From Candidatus Dadabacteria bacterium (GTDB taxonomy: Bacteria; Desulfobacterota_D; UBA1144; Nemesobacterales; JADFKM01), in the NCBI GenBank assembly GCA_022564935.1, contig JADFKM010000014.1:1-36700 (forward strand): 36,700 nt of DNA, read 5' to 3'. Shown piece after piece: positions 8,661 through 16,764 of this stretch (positions within the stretch are counted from its first letter, which is position 1; each line of letters starts with the position of its first letter). The notes under the pieces are model-generated. The model did no database searches. It saw only the letters and a program-made list of their open reading frames with translations, and was not told where the DNA came from. A program made the position numbers and the translations under genes.

Positions 8661-9578
8661 TCAATCGACAAGCTCCTTACCCGTAAGACGGAAGAACACA
8701 TCCTCGAGGTTGGCCGGGCGGTGGAGCACCTCGACATTATCCATCCCGATTAAGCGCTTGCCTATCTCCGGGCTGTTGTCCGAGTAGATGAATATGGTGT
8801 CCCCGGCTATCTCATGCGTGAAATCAAGCCCGTCAAGCATCGAGAGCACGGGCTTAACGTCAATGCGCCGCACCTGAAACACCTCCTTTCCCGCATATCG
8901 GGAAATCAGCTCCTGAGGCCTACCCTCCTCCACAATCCTTCCCGAATCCATGAGCGCAACCCTGTCGCACAGCTGCTGGGCTTCTTCCATATAGTGTGTG
9001 GTCAGTATCATCGTCACGCCCTGGGTCTTAAGCTCCCTGAGTCTCTGCCAAATGAGGTGTCTGGCCTGGGGGTCAAGACCGGTGGTAGGCTCGTCGAGTA
9101 TCAGCAGCTTGGGCTCGTTTATCAGTGCTCTTGCTATGATAAGCCTTCTCTGCATCCCGCCTGAGAGAAGCTCAACCTGCTCCTTCCGCCTTTCGTCAAT
9201 ACTTAGAAATTGCAGAAGCTGCCGCGCCCTGTGCTCCGCAACGTCCCTCGGAATGTCGAAATAACGCGAATAAACCAGAAGGTTCTCAATAACGTTGAGG
9301 TCAGGGTCGAGGTTGTTATTCTGTGGAACAACGCCCACCATGGACTTTATTTTCCTAGAATCCCTTGATACGTCGGAGCCAAACACATTGAGGCTCCCGG
9401 AGCTCAGAGGAGTATAGCAGTAAATCATCCTGATAGCAGTCGTCTTACCGGCCCCATTGGGCCCCAGAAAACCGTAACACTCCTTTTGGTGAACATCAAA
9501 GGATATGCCTTTAACGGCCTCCAGGCTTCCGAAACTCTTTGTGATATTCTGTGCCGTTACAACGGCGTGCTCAGCCAT
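8661..9578 (-). CDS. ABC transporter ATP-binding subunit (DrrA/NodI-like)
   Basis: The 305-aa ATPase has Walker A GPNGAGKTT, the Q-loop in VGVVPQNNN, signature LSGGMQRR, Walker B LLILDEPTTGLDP and the switch His in TTHYME. After the nucleotide domain a C-terminal tail of about 80 residues ends LEDVFFRLTGKELVD, which is typical of ABC-2 exporter ATPases (DrrA, NodI, CcmA class). No ABC-2 permease gene adjoins it: downstream is the convergent threonine synthase end, and upstream is a terminator and a porin. It therefore appears as an orphan subunit here. The start at the first ATG lacks a clear ribosome binding site. Confidence 0.9.
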   Translation of the reverse strand: MAEHAVVTAQNITKSFGSLEAVKGISFDVHQKECYGFLGPNGAGKTTAIRMIYCYTPLSSGSLNVFGSDVSRDSRKIKSMVGVVPQNNNLDPDLNVIENLLVYSRYFDIPRDVAEHRARQLLQFLSIDERRKEQVELLSGGMQRRLIIARALINEPKLLILDEPTTGLDPQARHLIWQRLRELKTQGVTMILTTHYMEEAQQLCDRVALMDSGRIVEEGRPQELISRYAGKEVFQVRRIDVKPVLSMLDGLDFTHEIAGDTIFIYSDNSPEIGKRLIGMDNVEVLHRPANLEDVFFRLTGKELVD

Positions 9579-9603
9579 ATTCGAATTATCAGCACTATGG
9601 CGG

Positions 9604-9654
9604 AAAATAAAAAATCGGGCTATGATACGTTAAAATCATTGACCATAGCCCGAT
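9604..9654 (-). terminator. Rho-independent terminator of the beta-barrel gene
   Basis: ATCGGGCTATG (9614-9624) pairs perfectly with CATAGCCCGAT (9644-9654) as an 11-bp stem with a 19-base loop. Read on the minus strand it is followed by TTTTTTATTTT. It lies about 60 bases after the stop of the 9713-10570 gene and before the start of the ABC ATPase, so it separates the two units. Confidence 0.85.
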
Positions 9655-9712
9655 ATATTCTAATACAATTTTGAAATTATGCGAGACCGCCGCTCGGCGT
9701 AGGGTTCATGAT

Positions 9713-10570
9713 TTAGCTTCCAAACCGCAGTATCACGTCCATAAAGTAGTTGGCGTTGGAAAAGTTATCGACCTTTTCGCCCACCGGAATCTGGACTCCA
9801 ACCCCAAGGTCAAGAATTCTTCCTCCAAGCCTGAAACCCGGGGTGATGTAGAACTCGGTGACGTCATCGTTGAACGATGTTGATGAAACGAACAGCAGCT
9901 CAAGCAGGAATGTGGTGGAAAACGGGAACTGCAGGTCCGGGGTAACGCCACCCTCTAGGCCGTATTTAAGGAGCAGCTCCGCGTCATCTCCCTCAAGCTC
10001 ATCGGCATTGGTCATAATTTCCGCTGCAAAGTTTCCCTGCAGCGACCACCAGTCGCGTCCCACGCCAATGACAGCATAAGGAATGAGCGTCAAGGCGTCG
10101 TCAACGAAGTACGGCAGGTCTCTAAAGTACGTCCTTGCCGCGGCAGCGGCGAGATCGCCGCCGCTAGTGGGAAAGATTAGCTCTAATCCGGTCGTCAGAA
10201 TGAGACTTTCTGTATTTACCAGGGCGAACTTACCACCTAATCCCAGATTTCCGAACTCATAATTGTCCTCTTCGGCAACTCCAAAATTCACAACTCCCGA
10301 GAAAGGAAACTTGGCGTACAGTCCTACGAAATTTTCATACAGGTTTATATCTACACGCACCATGTTCATTATGAGCACACCGTCGGGGGGGTCGTCGAGA
10401 TCAACAATTTCAAAATTTGCCCTCACGCCTGTAAACGAATATGGATTCTCTAAAAAGAATCCTTGCGGTATATTAGGCCCGGCGGCGTAAGCTCCTACGT
10501 AAGGGATCAGCAACAAAGCAACGACTGCAATCAGATACGCTCCTATCTTGACGGGGCTTTTAGTCTTCAT
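9713..10570 (-). CDS. Outer-membrane beta-barrel protein, unknown function
   Basis: The 285-aa protein has a signal peptide (KIGAYLIAVVALLLIPYVGAYA, cleavage near AYAAG). The mature part has alternating hydrophobic strands and Asp/Asn-rich turns, and ends in ...DVILRFGS, with an aromatic near the C-terminus. This is the pattern of an outer-membrane barrel of roughly 10-12 strands. I recognise no specific family. GAGGAGA is well placed before the ATG, and a good promoter (10632-10660) and a strong terminator enclose it, so it is a single-gene unit. Two Asp/Glu-rich loops (DLDDPPDG, DELEGDDAE) would be exposed. Confidence 0.75.
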   Translation of the reverse strand: MKTKSPVKIGAYLIAVVALLLIPYVGAYAAGPNIPQGFFLENPYSFTGVRANFEIVDLDDPPDGVLIMNMVRVDINLYENFVGLYAKFPFSGVVNFGVAEEDNYEFGNLGLGGKFALVNTESLILTTGLELIFPTSGGDLAAAAARTYFRDLPYFVDDALTLIPYAVIGVGRDWWSLQGNFAAEIMTNADELEGDDAELLLKYGLEGGVTPDLQFPFSTTFLLELLFVSSTSFNDDVTEFYITPGFRLGGRILDLGVGVQIPVGEKVDNFSNANYFMDVILRFGS

Positions 10571-10631
10571 AACTATCTCTCCTCATTATCCGAATTGGAC
10601 TTAAATAATTTATTCTCTTCTAGTCTACTCA

Positions 10632-10660
10632 ATTTTAGCAAAATATTTCATGGAATTCAA
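10632..10660 (-). promoter_or_regulatory. Promoter of the 9713-10570 beta-barrel gene
   Basis: On the minus strand TTGAAT (10655-10660), a 17-base spacer and TAAAAT (10632-10637) form a good sigma70-like promoter. The transcript would begin about 50 bases before the ATG, leaving room for the GAGGAGA site. Confidence 0.55.
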
Positions 10661-10744
10661 GACCCTTATGAAAAATAATTAAAGTTGTTTATAAAATAAC
10701 TGCAAAATTTGAAGAACTCAAGTTTATTAGTTAATTTTAAGTAA

Positions 10745-11383
10745 ATGGAAAACAAACTTAAAGGACTTTATGTAATTACAGATAACAGGCTGATTTCTCG
10801 AAAAAATTTTTCGGAAATAATTGAGAAATCACTTGAAGGCGGAGCCAAGATTGTTCAGCTAAGAGAAAAAGGCACACCAAAAGACGAGACTATTAAAGCC
10901 GGAAAGGAGCTTCTGAAATTGGCTGATAAGTGGAACATACCTCTCATAGTTAATGACTTACTTGAAGTCACAAAACAAATCGGCGCCCATGGAGTCCACC
11001 TCGGCGAAAGTGACCCCCCGATAGAGGAAGCGAGGAAACTACTGGGAGAGCGCGCCATAGTAGGGGTTTCCTGCTACGGCCTGATTCGCAGGGGCATAGA
11101 AGCCGAGTCCAAGGGGGCAAGCTACGTAACTTTCGGCACACCCTATCCCACTCCAACAAAACCCGGCAGGCGGCCCACACCCTTCGATGTGCTGAGAGAG
11201 GCAAAGACAAGGATCAGGTCAATACCGGTATTTGCAATAGGAGGCATAACCCCAAAAAACGCACGCGACGTGTTGGAAACCGGAGTGGACGGAATAGTGG
11301 TGATTACCTCCGTATTCGGCTCACCCGACCCGAAAAAAGCCGCCGAAGACCTGGTGAGGATTTTAAAAGAGTTCGGGCTATAG
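10745..11383 (+). CDS. thiE: Thiamine phosphate synthase
   Basis: ThiE joins HMP pyrophosphate and thiazole phosphate to give thiamine phosphate. The 212-aa TIM barrel shows the family motifs in order: QLREKG (about residue 39), IVNDLLEV, GVHLGESD, a phosphate-loop GTPYPTPTKPG, FAIGGI and GIVVITSVF. The usual G(P/H)IFPTxTK motif is slightly altered to GTPYPTPTK, which is common in some lineages. No other thi gene is nearby, and I saw no TPP riboswitch in the 174-base upstream gap. The ribosome binding site is weak and AT-rich. Confidence 0.92.
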   Translation: MENKLKGLYVITDNRLISRKNFSEIIEKSLEGGAKIVQLREKGTPKDETIKAGKELLKLADKWNIPLIVNDLLEVTKQIGAHGVHLGESDPPIEEARKLLGERAIVGVSCYGLIRRGIEAESKGASYVTFGTPYPTPTKPGRRPTPFDVLREAKTRIRSIPVFAIGGITPKNARDVLETGVDGIVVITSVFGSPDPKKAAEDLVRILKEFGL

Positions 11384-11624
11384 GAACGGCAAGACTTTTC
11401 TCCTTGTTTGCAAACACATCCATTGGGTGCAGCCCCCCCTGCGTTGCGGCCTGATAGAAAACGGTCAACATACTTGTTGAACATACTCAACTCCGGATGG
11501 ATTTAAATACATTTTTGTTGCAATTTATAAGCCGATTCAGCTCATTGTACGGCTTTGATTACTACAGGCTGTATATGTATATTTAATACCGTTAACGTAA
11601 TCCTCAGGCCGGATAGCCCAAAGC

Positions 11625-12257
11625 ATGCTGGACGAATACGAAAAGAGAAGGGAGCGACTTGAAAGTGCCCTTGAGATAGGAGAGAGGGAATGGGGAAACG
11701 TAAGAAAGTCCCTGGAGCTGTGCGGGGACGCCGGGGATTTCCACAGGGAAGATTTCATGGTGGGCATAATAGATGAGGACGTCATCATAAGGCAGCCCGC
11801 TCATAGCCCGACAAAAGGGGTCTCAGGCTACTCCCCGACATTTTATCCCATGTACTTCGCAGCCAACCTCCTCGCGATGGACGAGAAGATGGCGCAGAGG
11901 GGTTACAGAACTGTCGAAGCGCTTTACGTGTTTATCGAGCTTGTGACCAAGGCCTCTGAAAAGCTAGGCCTCATCGGCACCTTCAGCATGGGGTTCGCTA
12001 CGGGCTACGCCTACTGCCGCACCGGCTGGCCGGCTGAAAAAACCTTTCCCTTGGAGCGCGACCTGTTCTACGAGATGTTTTTCCCCCGGGACCTCTTCCT
12101 TTTTGGCCGCGGAGACTACAATTGGGATTTCCACTGGACCTCCGTGCAGGAGAGGCTCAACTGTATATTCAAGAAGTTCATGCAGTGGCAGAACGACCCG
12201 GAACTCTACAACACCGAGGTAAAATCGAAATCCAAAGTCATACCCATGATGGTATAA
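11625..12257 (+). CDS. Hypothetical protein, aromatic-rich, 210 aa
   Basis: I do not recognise this protein. It opens with a charged helix (YEKRRERLESALEIGEREW) and then a globular part with many aromatics, including SPTFYPMYFAANLL, a Gly-rich TFSMGFATGYAYCRTGW, and FFPRDLFLFGRGDYNWDFHW. There is no signal peptide and no convincing membrane segment, so it is probably cytosolic. Codon use and lack of strong overlap with other frames support a real gene. No clear ribosome binding site precedes the ATG. It stands alone between thiE and a broken gene. Confidence 0.65.
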   Translation: MLDEYEKRRERLESALEIGEREWGNVRKSLELCGDAGDFHREDFMVGIIDEDVIIRQPAHSPTKGVSGYSPTFYPMYFAANLLAMDEKMAQRGYRTVEALYVFIELVTKASEKLGLIGTFSMGFATGYAYCRTGWPAEKTFPLERDLFYEMFFPRDLFLFGRGDYNWDFHWTSVQERLNCIFKKFMQWQNDPELYNTEVKSKSKVIPMMV

Positions 12258-12405
12258 ACACCACTTTTTCAATTTCATCGGGGATATAATTTTGAGTGAA
12301 TAAACACATCTCTAAAATCCCGGGAGTTCGGTTTTGGACAACGAAACTCAAAAGAAGGAATGACCCCCGCAAGAGCGGCGAACTTCCGTACCGTTAAAAG
12401 CATTT

Positions 12406-12857
12406 GTGTTCGCAGCAATCACCCTATTTACCGGCGGTATTACATTCTTTTTAATGTCCGAGCCCTTTGAGCAATACAACAATTCCTATTTAAACTACGG
12501 TGAAGTAGTAGCAGACGGAAGAATAAGAGGGGGGTGGATTCCTGAATTTCTGCCTAATTCGTCTATTAATATCGAAGAAAGACTAATGTAAGCTCCAACC
12601 AAGTTTGGCTGCATTATAGGTCTGAGGAGAGGGATTGTAAGTCAATGGCTCAACCGTGCCAGGGCTTACCCGAGGCCGAGGTAAAGTTTCCAAGAGAATC
12701 CGGACCGTGGCGTCTCTTAAAGAACAGCCCGGTTTCAGGCGGTACGGATAACCATTTTGTATACTTTAAATGCGAAGAGACTGTTCGATACGGCGAAGGC
12801 AGTAAAGCGGCTCATAACGGCTACCCGGCGGTAACGACCTGGCATAATGAAGCGTAG
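12406..12857 (+). pseudogene. Frameshifted small membrane-anchored protein of the YbbD-like hypothetical type
   Basis: The first frame (12406-12591) encodes a hydrophobic anchor (VFAAITLFTGGITFFLM), then VVADGRIRGGWIPEFLPNSS and INIEER, and stops. In another frame NVSSNQVWLHYRSEERDCK continues the typical pattern and runs to 12857 (HNGYPAVTTWHNEA). The combination GWIPxFLPxSSxxIxExHN...SNxVWLxY is a recurrent signature of small proteobacterial hypothetical proteins. One indel near 12585-12592 joins the frames, so the gene is broken or the sequence has an error. The proper N-terminus is unclear: GTG 12406 is only the first canonical start. Function is unknown. Confidence 0.6.
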
Positions 12858-12897
12858 TACTGGAAGTTAGGACAATGACAAAACCTCAGTTCCCAAC

Positions 12898-14370
12898 CTA
12901 AACCCATGCGTCCCCTGAGCCTCCGCCCCCGGCGGCTCCTATTGAGCTTACCCTCAGCTCCTTGGGGTCGATATCGGTTTCAAACACCTTTCCGGGGTTT
13001 AGAATTCCCTTGGGGTCGAAAATATCCTTCACAGCCTTCATCGCCCCAAGGTCGACGTCGGTAAAGAGCCACTTCAGGAACTCCCGCTTCTCGATGCCTA
13101 CCCCGTGCTCACCGGTGATCGTTCCGCCCGCTTCCACGCAAAGCCTCAGTATCTCCTCACCCGCTTGAGTTACTTTTTCAAGCTCCCCGGGCTTCCTGGG
13201 GTCGAACATAATCAGGGGGTGGAGGTTCCCATCCCCCGCATGGGCTACGTTTGCGATCTTCAGGGAGTACTTCTCCCCGATTTTGACCACCTTGCGAAGC
13301 ACTTCGGGAAGCTTCGGCCTGGGCACGACGCCGTCCTGGGTGAACTGGTTGGGCGCAATCATCCCCACGGCGCCGAACACCCCTTTCCTCCCCTTCCACA
13401 GATACTCCCGCTCCTCCTGCGTGCTCGCAGTCCTGATCTCGCGGGCACTGTTTTTTAAGGCGATATCCTTTATCAGATTAAACGGCCTCTCCATGGCCTC
13501 TCTTACTCCCTCAAGCTCTATGAGCAGCACGGCATCGGCGTCCATGGGATAGCCGTACCGGTAAGCCTCCTCGACTGCGCGGATAGCCATATTGTCCATA
13601 AGCTCGAGGGATGAAGGCATTATCCCGCGTGCCATAATGTCTGCGACCGTTTGTGAGGCGTCCTCAAGGGAGTTGAATATCACCACCATAGTAGCAAAGG
13701 CCTCGCGCATGTGAAGAAGCCTCAGCGTTATCTTCGTCACTATGCCGAGTGTGCCCTCCGAGCCTACTACCGCCCCCACGAGGTCATACCCGGGACAGTC
13801 GAGGGTTTTGCCCCCCAGCTCGACAACCTCGCCGCTCGGAAGCACAACCTCAAGCCCAAGAACGTGATTGGTGGTGACGCCGTAAGCCACTCCGTGAATG
13901 CCGCCTGAGTTCTCCGCTATGTTCCCCCCGATGGTGCACACCATCTGGCTCGAAGGGTCGGGGGCGTAGAAGTAACCGTATGGCTTTGCGGCACGTGAGA
14001 TATCGATGTTTATCACCCCCGGCTCAACCACTGCACAGCGGTTCTTGACGTCGATCTCCAAAATACGGTTCATCTTTGAGAACGACGTCACGATACCGCC
14101 CGTGATGGGCACCGCCCCACCGCTTACTCCCGTACCGGCGCCCCTCGGGACAATGGGCACATGAGCAGCGCTTGCAAGGGCGGCTATCCGCTGCACCTGC
14201 TCGGTGGAAGTGGGAAACACCACAAAATCGGGAAGGGCCCTCATGATAAAGGCGTCCTGCTCAAACACTATCACATCTTCGATGTGGCTGAGCACGTTCT
14301 CTTTGCCGAGCACTTTGCGCAGGTCCTTTAAAATCCTTTTTTTGTTCATTTTACTCACGGCAGACAACAA
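12898..14370 (-). CDS. FAD-linked oxidase, GlcD/D-lactate dehydrogenase type
   Basis: This 490-aa protein has the PCMH-type FAD domain (FPTSTEQVQRIAALA, PRGAGTGVSGG, then DPSSQMVCTIGGNIAENSGG) and the FAD-oxidase C domain with NVAHAGDGNLHPLI and GEHGVGIEKREFL. It most resembles glycolate oxidase subunit GlcD or D-2-hydroxyacid dehydrogenases, which oxidise glycolate, D-lactate or related acids. No GlcE or GlcF gene is adjacent, so subunit or stand-alone use is open. The track begins at TTG 14370, just after GAGGGG; GTG 14361 and ATG 14349 (MNKKRIL) are alternatives. A glycerate kinase lies 2.4 kb away on the same strand, which may point to glycolate/glycerate metabolism. Confidence 0.88.
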   Translation of the reverse strand: MLSAVSKMNKKRILKDLRKVLGKENVLSHIEDVIVFEQDAFIMRALPDFVVFPTSTEQVQRIAALASAAHVPIVPRGAGTGVSGGAVPITGGIVTSFSKMNRILEIDVKNRCAVVEPGVINIDISRAAKPYGYFYAPDPSSQMVCTIGGNIAENSGGIHGVAYGVTTNHVLGLEVVLPSGEVVELGGKTLDCPGYDLVGAVVGSEGTLGIVTKITLRLLHMREAFATMVVIFNSLEDASQTVADIMARGIMPSSLELMDNMAIRAVEEAYRYGYPMDADAVLLIELEGVREAMERPFNLIKDIALKNSAREIRTASTQEEREYLWKGRKGVFGAVGMIAPNQFTQDGVVPRPKLPEVLRKVVKIGEKYSLKIANVAHAGDGNLHPLIMFDPRKPGELEKVTQAGEEILRLCVEAGGTITGEHGVGIEKREFLKWLFTDVDLGAMKAVKDIFDPKGILNPGKVFETDIDPKELRVSSIGAAGGGGSGDAWV

Positions 14371-14591
14371 CCCCTCAAAATATGTATAGCTGTAATAATA
14401 TTCAACCGTTTGAGCTGAATCAAACCGCTTGAGGATTTACCTATTTTGACGTGCCAATTTAGCGCAGAGACCTAAATAGGCTTATGGGAGGCGAATAGAT
14501 AACAGAAACGGATGAAACAGTCTTTCTAGAACTTGTAACCGATTGATTAAAACAATACGCAAAGATCCAACAAAATGCCTATACGGCAGTG

Positions 14592-15953
14592 CTATGGGAT
14601 TTCCATATCCTCATATTCCTCTGTAATAGACCTGAAGCTCGGCACACCGTGCTGATCAAGAAATAGCAGTTTCACCGTGCCGGTGGGGCCGTTTCTCTGC
14701 TTCTCGACTATTATTTCAGCGATGCCATCTCTCTGGGCTTTTTCTTCGGGCTTGGTCCTGTAGGCGTCCTGGCGGTGTATGAAGATCACCACGTCGGCGT
14801 CCTGCTCAAGGGCGCCGGACTCCCTGAGGTCGGAGAGCTGCGGGCGCCTGTCGACCCTCGCCTCGGTCTGGCGGCTAAGCTGAGAAATTGCTATTATCGG
14901 GATTTCGAGCTCTTTGGCAAGCGCTTTGAGAGAAGCGGAAATCTCGGCTATTTCCCGCTCTCTTGACTCCGTCCTCTTGCTGGAACGCATAAGCTGGAGG
15001 TAGTCCACTATTAAAAGGTCAAGGCGTTTTTCCCTTTTCTGCCTCCTGGCCTTCGCCCTGAGCTCAAGAACCGTTATAGCGGGTGTGTCATCTATGAAAA
15101 TGTTGGCCTCGGATAAGACCTGGGCTTTTTTAAATAGCTTTTTGAGGTCGGAATCACTAATAAATCCGCTCCGTATTCTCGAATAGTTGACTTCTGACAT
15201 GCCGGAAAGCATCCTGAGAATCAACTGCTCCTTGGTCATCTCAAGGGAGAATATCCCAACAGAATGTCCACCCTCAACAGCTGCATGCACTGCCACGTCA
15301 AGACTGAGTGAGGTCTTGCCCAAACCCGGCCTTGACGCAAGCACTATGAGGTCTGAGGGCTGGAACCCGGAGGTAATGTAGTCGAGCTTCTGAAACCCCG
15401 TCGCTATCCCCGTGACATGCTCTTTCCTTAAATGCATTGTCTCGACAATTTCGAGCGCCCTTGCGGTAAGCTCTTTCGAATCGTAAAAACTTGGGCGAAC
15501 CTTGTTCTGTGCCACATCGAGAATGGACTGCTCGGAGCGCTCAACAAACTCCTCTATGTCGACATCTTCGCTTTGGGCTTCTCGCGTTATAACCGAGGCG
15601 GTCTCAATCATCTTCCTAAGCATCGCTTTTTCCTTTACTATCTTGGCGTAATAACCCACATTTAGGACGGAGGGAACGACCTCGGGTAGGTAGGTGATAT
15701 AGCTGCTTCCTCCAACATCTTCAAGCAGCTGAACCTGGGATTTCAGATACTCGTAAAGTGAGAGAACATCTATGGGTTTTGAAGCGCTGTCGAGTTCTAT
15801 CATAGCGCCGAATATCTTCCGGTGAGCCTCTTTGTAGAAGTCGTCCGTGCCAAGGATCTCAAGGACCTGGTTTATAGCGCTGCTGTCAATCAGGACACTG
15901 CCCAGAACGGACTGCTCGGCCTCTAAATTCTGTGGAAGAGGTTTTGACGCCAT
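14592..15953 (-). CDS. dnaB: Replicative DNA helicase DnaB
   Basis: DnaB unwinds DNA ahead of the replication fork. The N-terminal domain opens PQNLEAEQSVLGSVLID. The RecA-like domain shows Walker A SRPGLGKTSL, Walker B LLIVDYLQLM and the late motif DLRESGALEQDADVV with IFIHR. No intein or insertion is seen, and length (453 aa) is normal. The track begins at TTG 15971; ATG 15953 (MASKPLPQNLEAE) is the conventional start and has GGGG about 12 bases upstream. It is the last gene of a close minus-strand run after the metallophosphoesterase (gap 47 bases). Confidence 0.95.
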   Translation of the reverse strand: MASKPLPQNLEAEQSVLGSVLIDSSAINQVLEILGTDDFYKEAHRKIFGAMIELDSASKPIDVLSLYEYLKSQVQLLEDVGGSSYITYLPEVVPSVLNVGYYAKIVKEKAMLRKMIETASVITREAQSEDVDIEEFVERSEQSILDVAQNKVRPSFYDSKELTARALEIVETMHLRKEHVTGIATGFQKLDYITSGFQPSDLIVLASRPGLGKTSLSLDVAVHAAVEGGHSVGIFSLEMTKEQLILRMLSGMSEVNYSRIRSGFISDSDLKKLFKKAQVLSEANIFIDDTPAITVLELRAKARRQKREKRLDLLIVDYLQLMRSSKRTESREREIAEISASLKALAKELEIPIIAISQLSRQTEARVDRRPQLSDLRESGALEQDADVVIFIHRQDAYRTKPEEKAQRDGIAEIIVEKQRNGPTGTVKLLFLDQHGVPSFRSITEEYEDMEIP

Positions 15954-16000
15954 CTCAGTTAATTTCCCCAAGCACTATTATACCCCCCCACCCCAAATAA

Positions 16001-16723
16001 TTAAATTCCGTAACCCAGCCTTGTGGCAAGCCTTTGATCCAATCCGGCGTCCAGAATCTTCCTTTGGGCATTAGGTATGTCGTAATCAAGCCTTACGAAC
16101 TTGACGTGCTTGTTTTCACCATCGAAAAAAAGAAAAGAAGCCTTGGGGTTCCTGTCGCGGGGCTGGCCTACGCTTCCGGGATTAATAAAATATTTGGCAT
16201 CCGGCTCTATATACAGCTCCAAATCGGTAAAATTATCCACCTTCTCTTCCTTGAGCACAAAGTAGCCCATAACATGGGTGTGCCCGAAGAAGCAGGTGTC
16301 TTTTTCTTCCAACAATTTAAGCTCATTGTAGGCGTCGTAAGGGGTGTGAACGTAACGGTCGGGATGTGAAATAGCCCCGTGGACGATCAGAAAATTCTCT
16401 ACCTCGCTGCTACTTGGAAGGTTCTGTAAATACTGCGTATTCTCTTCGGTAAGCATCCTTCTCGTCCATAGAACCGCGTCCCTGGCCATGGGATTAAAGC
16501 TTGTGGGCTCGGTCGTGCCGCAGGCAGCGGAGTCATGATTGCCGACTAAAGACAGCTCACACCTATCCTGAACAGTTTCAACGCATTCATTCGGATTGGC
16601 TCCATACCCGACAATATCGCCGAGACATATGATCTTATCCACCCCCGCACCATCTATTTCCTCGAGTGTCCGCGTCAGGGCTTCAAGATTTCCGTGAATA
16701 TCCGAAATGATGGCATACAGCAT
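16001..16723 (-). CDS. Metallophosphoesterase, YfcE/diadenosine-type
   Basis: The protein has the full calcineurin-like metal-binding set: SDIHGN (Asp, His), CLGDIVGYG (Asp), GNHD (Asn, His), IVHGAIS (His) and FFGHTHV (His-x-His). It is a cytosolic phosphodiesterase of unknown substrate. The track starts at GTG 16756, only eight bases after the glycerate kinase stop and preceded by AGGTGG. The family usually begins at the first strand, here ATG 16723 (MLYAIISDIHGN), so I chose that. Either start suggests translational coupling with the upstream gene. Confidence 0.85.
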   Translation of the reverse strand: MLYAIISDIHGNLEALTRTLEEIDGAGVDKIICLGDIVGYGANPNECVETVQDRCELSLVGNHDSAACGTTEPTSFNPMARDAVLWTRRMLTEENTQYLQNLPSSSEVENFLIVHGAISHPDRYVHTPYDAYNELKLLEEKDTCFFGHTHVMGYFVLKEEKVDNFTDLELYIEPDAKYFINPGSVGQPRDRNPKASFLFFDGENKHVKFVRLDYDIPNAQRKILDAGLDQRLATRLGYGI

Positions 16724-16764
16724 AGCCAACACCGTCTTCCGCCTGAACCGTAACACGCAACCAC

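Noticed and set aside
10571-10744. TPP riboswitch before thiE
   Set aside because: No THI-box core (CUGAGA ... GAUC) is visible in the short AT-rich gap.
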